DNA from: Dinoroseobacter sp049800775 | Lineage (GTDB): Bacteria; Pseudomonadota; Alphaproteobacteria; Rhodobacterales; Rhodobacteraceae | Length of the DNA stretch: 64,000 nucleotides | Reading direction: 5' to 3' | Assembly: GCF_049800775.1 (NCBI RefSeq) | Contig: NZ_JBNAFR010000006.1 | Location: 185,866 to 249,865, forward strand | In this document: piece by piece, positions 61,368 to 64,000 of the stretch | Position numbering within the stretch: position 1 is the stretch's first letter | Layout: every line of letters starts with the position of its first letter | Program-made: the position numbers and the translations under genes | Notes under the pieces: generated by a model | Told to the model about the DNA's origin: nothing | The model's input: the letters and a program-made list of their open reading frames with translations, nothing else | Database searches by the model: none

Positions 61368-61398
61368 GACCGGCCCCCTGGACTTCGGGGGACCGGTC
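61368..61398. terminator. GC-rich hairpin, possible bidirectional terminator
   Basis: GACCGGCCCCC pairs with GGGGG-A-CCGGTC; the loop is TGGACTTC. The tail is TTTCG on plus and GTTTTC on minus. No gene ends directly beside it. Confidence 0.4.
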
Positions 61399-61517
61399 TT
61401 TCGCGACGCACCTGGGGATTTTGTCCGTTTCAGGGGGAGGCTGTCGGGGACGGGGTGCGGTGTCGCGTGGGGCGGCCGGTCGGGAGGGATCCGGGCGCCG
61501 GGATGGGTCTGGGGGAG

Positions 61518-61552
61518 GGAAACGCCCGCCCGGCGGGAGGAGGCCGGGCGGG
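61518..61552 (-). terminator. Probable terminator of the repeat-protein gene
   Basis: A perfect 10-bp GC stem (61525-61534 with 61543-61552) with an 8-nt loop; the minus-strand tail is CGTTTCCC, a weak T tract. It lies about 20 bp after the stop at 61572. Confidence 0.6.
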
Positions 61553-61571
61553 GTTTGGGGGATGTTAAGGA

Positions 61572-62039
61572 TTACTCGTTAGACGAACCCTTGGCGCCTT
61601 TGATCGCGGCCAGCTCGGCGAAGCTGTAGTCGTTTGCGTCCAGCCCGAGGGAGGCTGCGAGCTGTGCGCTTGCGCCGGTCACGCCCACGGATTGGGTCGA
61701 GACGACTGCGCCGCGCTCGGCCACGTTATAGCCGGTGTCGGTGTCGAAGCTGCCCTTGATGGCGGCCAGTTCGCCGAAGCTGTAGTCATTTGCGTCCAGG
61801 CCCAGGGTCGCGGCCAGCTGTGCATGGGCCGGGGAGATGCCGACCGACTGGGTCGAGACCACGTCGCCGCGGGGCGGGATGTTGTAGCCATTGTCGGTGT
61901 CGAAGGAGCCTTTGATCGCGGCCAGTTCGGAGAAGCTGTAGGCGCCGGGCTCGACGCCGAGCTGACGCTCGAGCTGGGAGGAGGCGAAGGCCGGAGCGGT
62001 CAGGGCGATCACGAGGGCGGATGTCAGAGCGAGTTTCAT
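61572..62039 (-). CDS. Exported protein of three 52-residue repeats
   Basis: A 155-aa protein with a signal peptide (cleavage near PAFASS) and no cysteine in the mature part. The body is a tandem repeat with exact period 52: the motif YSFxELAAIKG occurs at residues 34, 86 and 138, preceded by LGxxxxxY and followed by GSFDTDxGYN and VVSTQSVG. The last copy is truncated and ends GSSNE. I do not recognise a family. AAGGAC upstream of the ATG is a good ribosome-binding site. It could be a structural, matrix or secreted protein. Confidence 0.85.
   Translation of the reverse strand: MKLALTSALVIALTAPAFASSQLERQLGVEPGAYSFSELAAIKGSFDTDNGYNIPPRGDVVSTQSVGISPAHAQLAATLGLDANDYSFGELAAIKGSFDTDTGYNVAERGAVVSTQSVGVTGASAQLAASLGLDANDYSFAELAAIKGAKGSSNE
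61610..62000. repeat. Tandem 156-bp (52-aa) coding repeats
   Basis: About 2.4 copies of a 156-bp unit within the exported-protein gene. The central copy and the parts flanking it (for example CGCCGCGCGG/GAAGCTGTAG-containing units) are strongly similar at DNA level, so recombination could change copy number. Confidence 0.75.
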
Positions 62040-62481
62040 TTCAGTAGTCCTTTCAGTGTTTTACGCGGCCTGAATGTGCGTTGCGAGCCGCGGTGTTGTG
62101 TGTGTCGGCGGTGTGTGTCGCTGCCGATGAGTTGGATTTGGGGCGGTTGGGCCGGGAATGAAATGGCGATGATGAGAGAGGCTGCTGCGCGCTGACGCAC
62201 ATCACGCTCGCGCGATCAGGTCTTCTGCGCGGGACGCCGGTGTCTTTCGGGAAAACGCAGCCATTCCAGAGACTTACCCCGAAACACCCCCTCACGCCCC
62301 GGTGATGTTTCCAACACCGCCCCCCAAGCCCCCGAAACCTCACGCCGCGCGTGAGAGAAAAAACATCAAAAAAAACGCACAAGACCCCTTGGCCCGGGAA
62401 AATCCCACAAAAAAGACCCCGAAACCGGGGTCTGATGGGCTGGATCAGCGCGGTCCGGAGCGGTTGAGCCCCCTGCCCTCG
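62040..62481. other. 442-bp intergenic region upstream of the repeat-protein gene
   Basis: No gene is supported. It holds GTGT-rich sequence near 62095-62120, an A-rich stretch near 62350-62415 and, at its end, the terminator of the cytochrome c peroxidase gene. The repeat-protein promoter must lie in its first 200 bp. Confidence 0.7.
62409..62433 (-). terminator. Intrinsic terminator of the cytochrome c peroxidase gene
   Basis: A perfect 8-bp stem (62414-62421 with 62426-62433), loop AAAC, followed on the minus strand by a run of six Ts. It lies about 50 bp after the stop at 62482. Confidence 0.9.
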
Positions 62482-63615
62482 TCACTCAAGCAAGTGTTCG
62501 TAGCGTTGATCGGTCAATGTTCGCAGAAATGCGACCAGCGCATCGATCCGGCGGTCATCCAGAGCCGGTCCATGGGTGAGTTCTTCGTGGGCGAGGGTTT
62601 CCGGAACCGGCATCTTGCCATAGGGCGCATCGGTTTCGGGGTTGATCTGCGCCGTCTCGGCCCGCGAGTTGTAGCGATTGTAGAATTTCACCACCGTGCG
62701 CAGCTCCGCGAAAACACCGTTATGCATATAGGGTCCCGTCACCGCCACATTGCGCAGGCTGGGCGTCCGGAACTTGCCGCGCGCCATCGGGTCATCCACG
62801 GCCGGGTTGGCAGACAGCCCCGGATCGATATGCCCCGGCGTGACACCGTTCTGCGCCCGCAAGGCGCCATTCTCGGGCACGCCGATATTGTGATAGCGGT
62901 AATCCGTGAACGTCTCGCGCGGGTCGATCGCGCTGCGGCTCAACTGGTGGCACTGATTGCAATTGGTGAACTGTTCGGAAAAAAAGAGCAGTCGCCCAAG
63001 CTCCTCCTCCTTGGACAACGCCACCTCCCCGCGCAGAAACCGATCGTATTTGGAATCGAACGGGCTGAGTGCCTCTGTCCGCTCGAACGCGGCCAGCGCT
63101 TCGGCAAAGGCGCGAAAACCGCGCGCGGGGTCCGACAGGGTGTCGGGACCAAAGAGTGCGGCGAAGGCCTGCTCGTAGCCCGGGTTCTCTGTGATCCGCG
63201 CGACCACTGCCGCTGCGTCAGGCAGCCCCATTTCAATCGGGTTCAGGGGCGGGCCCACGGCCTGATCCGCAAGCTCCGACGCCCGGCCATCCCAGAACTG
63301 TCCCCCGCGATAGGCGTTCTCATGGTCCCGGTGAAACCCCGGCGTGAGCGCGGCATAGGTCAGGGTCGGCGCATTGCGGTCGCCAAGGGACTGCCCGTCA
63401 TCGCCCAGAGACGCCATGCCCCGGGGGTCAGCAAAGGCGTAGTCCGGCACATGACATGTCGCGCAAGCCTGGCTGCGATTGGCCGAAAAGTTGACATCGA
63501 AGAACAATTGCTCGCCGAGCTCTTCCAGCGTCGTTGGCACGGCCTCGGTCTCGGCCGCAAGCGGTGCGGCCGCGCAAAGAAGCGGCAGGAACATGAGGCG
63601 GAGAAGCATCTGCAT
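62482..63615 (-). CDS. Di-heme cytochrome c peroxidase (MauG/CcpA-like)
   Basis: A 377-aa exported di-heme peroxidase that reduces H2O2 in the periplasm. It has a signal peptide (ending PLAAE) and two CxxCH heme sites, CATCH (near residue 51) and CNQCH (near residue 216). NRSQACATCH, DRNAPTL, FWDGRASELADQA and the C-terminal RTPSLRNVAVTGPYMHNG are typical. Downstream electron donors are not in the window. A strong terminator follows. Confidence 0.92.
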   Translation of the reverse strand: MQMLLRLMFLPLLCAAAPLAAETEAVPTTLEELGEQLFFDVNFSANRSQACATCHVPDYAFADPRGMASLGDDGQSLGDRNAPTLTYAALTPGFHRDHENAYRGGQFWDGRASELADQAVGPPLNPIEMGLPDAAAVVARITENPGYEQAFAALFGPDTLSDPARGFRAFAEALAAFERTEALSPFDSKYDRFLRGEVALSKEEELGRLLFFSEQFTNCNQCHQLSRSAIDPRETFTDYRYHNIGVPENGALRAQNGVTPGHIDPGLSANPAVDDPMARGKFRTPSLRNVAVTGPYMHNGVFAELRTVVKFYNRYNSRAETAQINPETDAPYGKMPVPETLAHEELTHGPALDDRRIDALVAFLRTLTDQRYEHLLE

Positions 63616-63877
63616 GGATCAGACCCGGCGCTGAGAGCGGTTATGCCTGACTATAAGACTCGGTTTCTCACTTGGCTATGCAGCATGGCCGGGCGCGTCG
63701 TCGCAGCGCGTTTGTCTAGTGGCGAGACCGATCCAGGCGGAGGTTTGCCCCCACCACACTTAAGGCCGGAGGATTATCTCCGGCCTTTGTGTTTGGTTTG
63801 GGCCCGGGTTTGTCCGGGTTGTGTCCGGGTCTGTCTTGGGGCGGGGTTTGGGCCGCTGTTCCGGGTCGTCGTCGTCC
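63616..63877. other. 262-bp intergenic region with hairpin
   Basis: Between the peroxidase and etfA. No gene is supported. It includes a perfect hairpin (63762-63787), three imperfect copies of TCCGGGT near 63806-63832, and the promoter region of the peroxidase gene. Confidence 0.65.
63762..63787. terminator. Perfect 10-bp hairpin, possible terminator of etfA or of a short plus-strand RNA
   Basis: AAGGCCGGAG (63762-63771) pairs with CTCCGGCCTT (63778-63787), loop GATTAT. The plus-strand tail TGTGTTTGG is T-rich; the minus tail is AAGTG. The direction is therefore unclear. Confidence 0.5.
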
Positions 63878-64000
63878 TCAGCCGAGTTTTTCGGTGAGTT
63901 CGGGGACGGCGGCGAAGAGGTCGGCGACCAGGCCGTAATCGGCGACCTGAAAGATCGGGGCCTCCTCGTCCTTGTTGATCGCCACGATCACCTTGCTGTC
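63878..64000 (-). CDS. etfA: Electron transfer flavoprotein alpha subunit, 3' end only
   Basis: The C-terminal 40 residues of a gene that runs out of the window. The minus-strand frame reads DSKVIVAINKDEEAPIFQVA, then DYGLVADLF, then AAVPELTEKLG and a stop at 63878. This is the conserved FAD-domain C-terminus of EtfA, which accepts electrons from acyl-CoA dehydrogenases. Only the 3' part is visible. Confidence 0.92.
   Translation of the reverse strand, partial: DSKVIVAINKDEEAPIFQVADYGLVADLFAAVPELTEKLG

Larger units (their letters stand above)
61240..61571. other. 332-bp intergenic region between pfkB-like and repeat-protein genes
   Basis: No gene is supported. It contains the pfkB-like promoter region and two hairpins: an 11-bp stem with a one-base bulge (GACCGG/CCCCC against GGGGG-A-CCGGTC, 61368-61398) and a perfect 10-bp stem near the repeat-protein stop (61525-61552). 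Confidence 0.7.

Noticed and set aside
62053..62382. Open frame of 109 codons on the minus strand
   Set aside because: Low-complexity composition, no recognisable start signal, and it lies in the promoter region of the repeat-protein gene.
1..64000. tRNA, rRNA, CRISPR or insertion sequences
   Set aside because: No T-loop-like GGTTCRANTCC with an acceptor stem, no rRNA segments, no regularly spaced short repeats and no transposase motifs were found; GGTTCGA occurrences fall inside coding genes.

Overview
The window is GC-rich chromosomal DNA from an alphaproteobacterium, most probably a member of the Rhodobacteraceae (Roseobacter/Rhodobacter lineage). The evidence is the nifR3(dusB)-ntrB-ntrC-ntrY-ntrX / trkA-trkH-hfq-hflX order, an NtrC that lacks the sigma-54 contact loop, a fused ispDF, a MetA with the acetyl-CoA-type residue, an S9 protein with an N-terminal extension, a DUF6456/DUF6477 pair, DUF1127 and IalB proteins, and isolated CtrA-like half-sites (TTAACCAT). 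I see no rRNA, tRNA, insertion sequence, prophage or CRISPR array. This is mostly core genome with tightly packed, often overlapping genes.

Layout. 1-4.3 kb: a Ysc84-type lipoprotein, a penicillin-acylase-family Ntn hydrolase, and a TetR regulator divergent from a small membrane protein. 4.3-16.6 kb (minus strand): the nitrogen-regulation block dusB-ntrB-ntrC-ntrY-ntrX, then trkA-trkH-hfq-hflX, the two parts being separated by a lipoprotein gene on the opposite strand. 16.8-21.8 kb: ispDF, pgpA, pncC/cinA, ratA-like, hpt, two small membrane proteins and lipA. 22-30 kb: DUF6456 and DUF6477 proteins, a non-pyrrolysine MttB-family protein divergent from guaA, a guaA-ydcF-exported protein-DMT exporter chain, and a FadL-type outer-membrane protein. 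30-35.4 kb: a second DMT exporter, an unassigned P-loop protein, metA, a Tat-type alpha/beta hydrolase, ppk2 and a TetR regulator.

35.3-44 kb: a polyamine-type ABC transporter (ATPase and two permeases, no binding protein), a small heme-oxygenase-like monooxygenase, rplM-rpsI, a MocR regulator divergent from a DUF1127 protein, a thioesterase, an ECHDC3-like crotonase lacking both catalytic glutamates, a lytic transglycosylase and ssb. 44-52.5 kb: an Asp-box (sialidase-like propeller) protein, aroB and aroK, a 45-aa membrane peptide, a 511-aa exported protein, xerD, a degenerate calcineurin-like phosphoesterase and a CorC/HlyC-type transporter. 52.5-64 kb: a HerA-like ATPase, ialB, an envelope operon (L,D-transpeptidase, LpxD-like acyltransferase, dedicated ACP, ketoacyl-ACP synthase) divergent from a DUF882 peptidase, a PfkB-type sugar kinase, an exported protein built from 52-residue repeats, a di-heme cytochrome c peroxidase, and the 3' end of etfA at the edge.

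Most promising for new biology: the L,D-transpeptidase/LpxD/ACP/KAS operon; three exact CtrA half-sites, all between genes and next to envelope or surface-type genes; the 52-residue-repeat exported protein; the Asp-box protein; an orphan terminator upstream of ialB; and the P-loop protein next to metA. Everything was read by eye, so family assignments rest on motif recognition and not on database searches.
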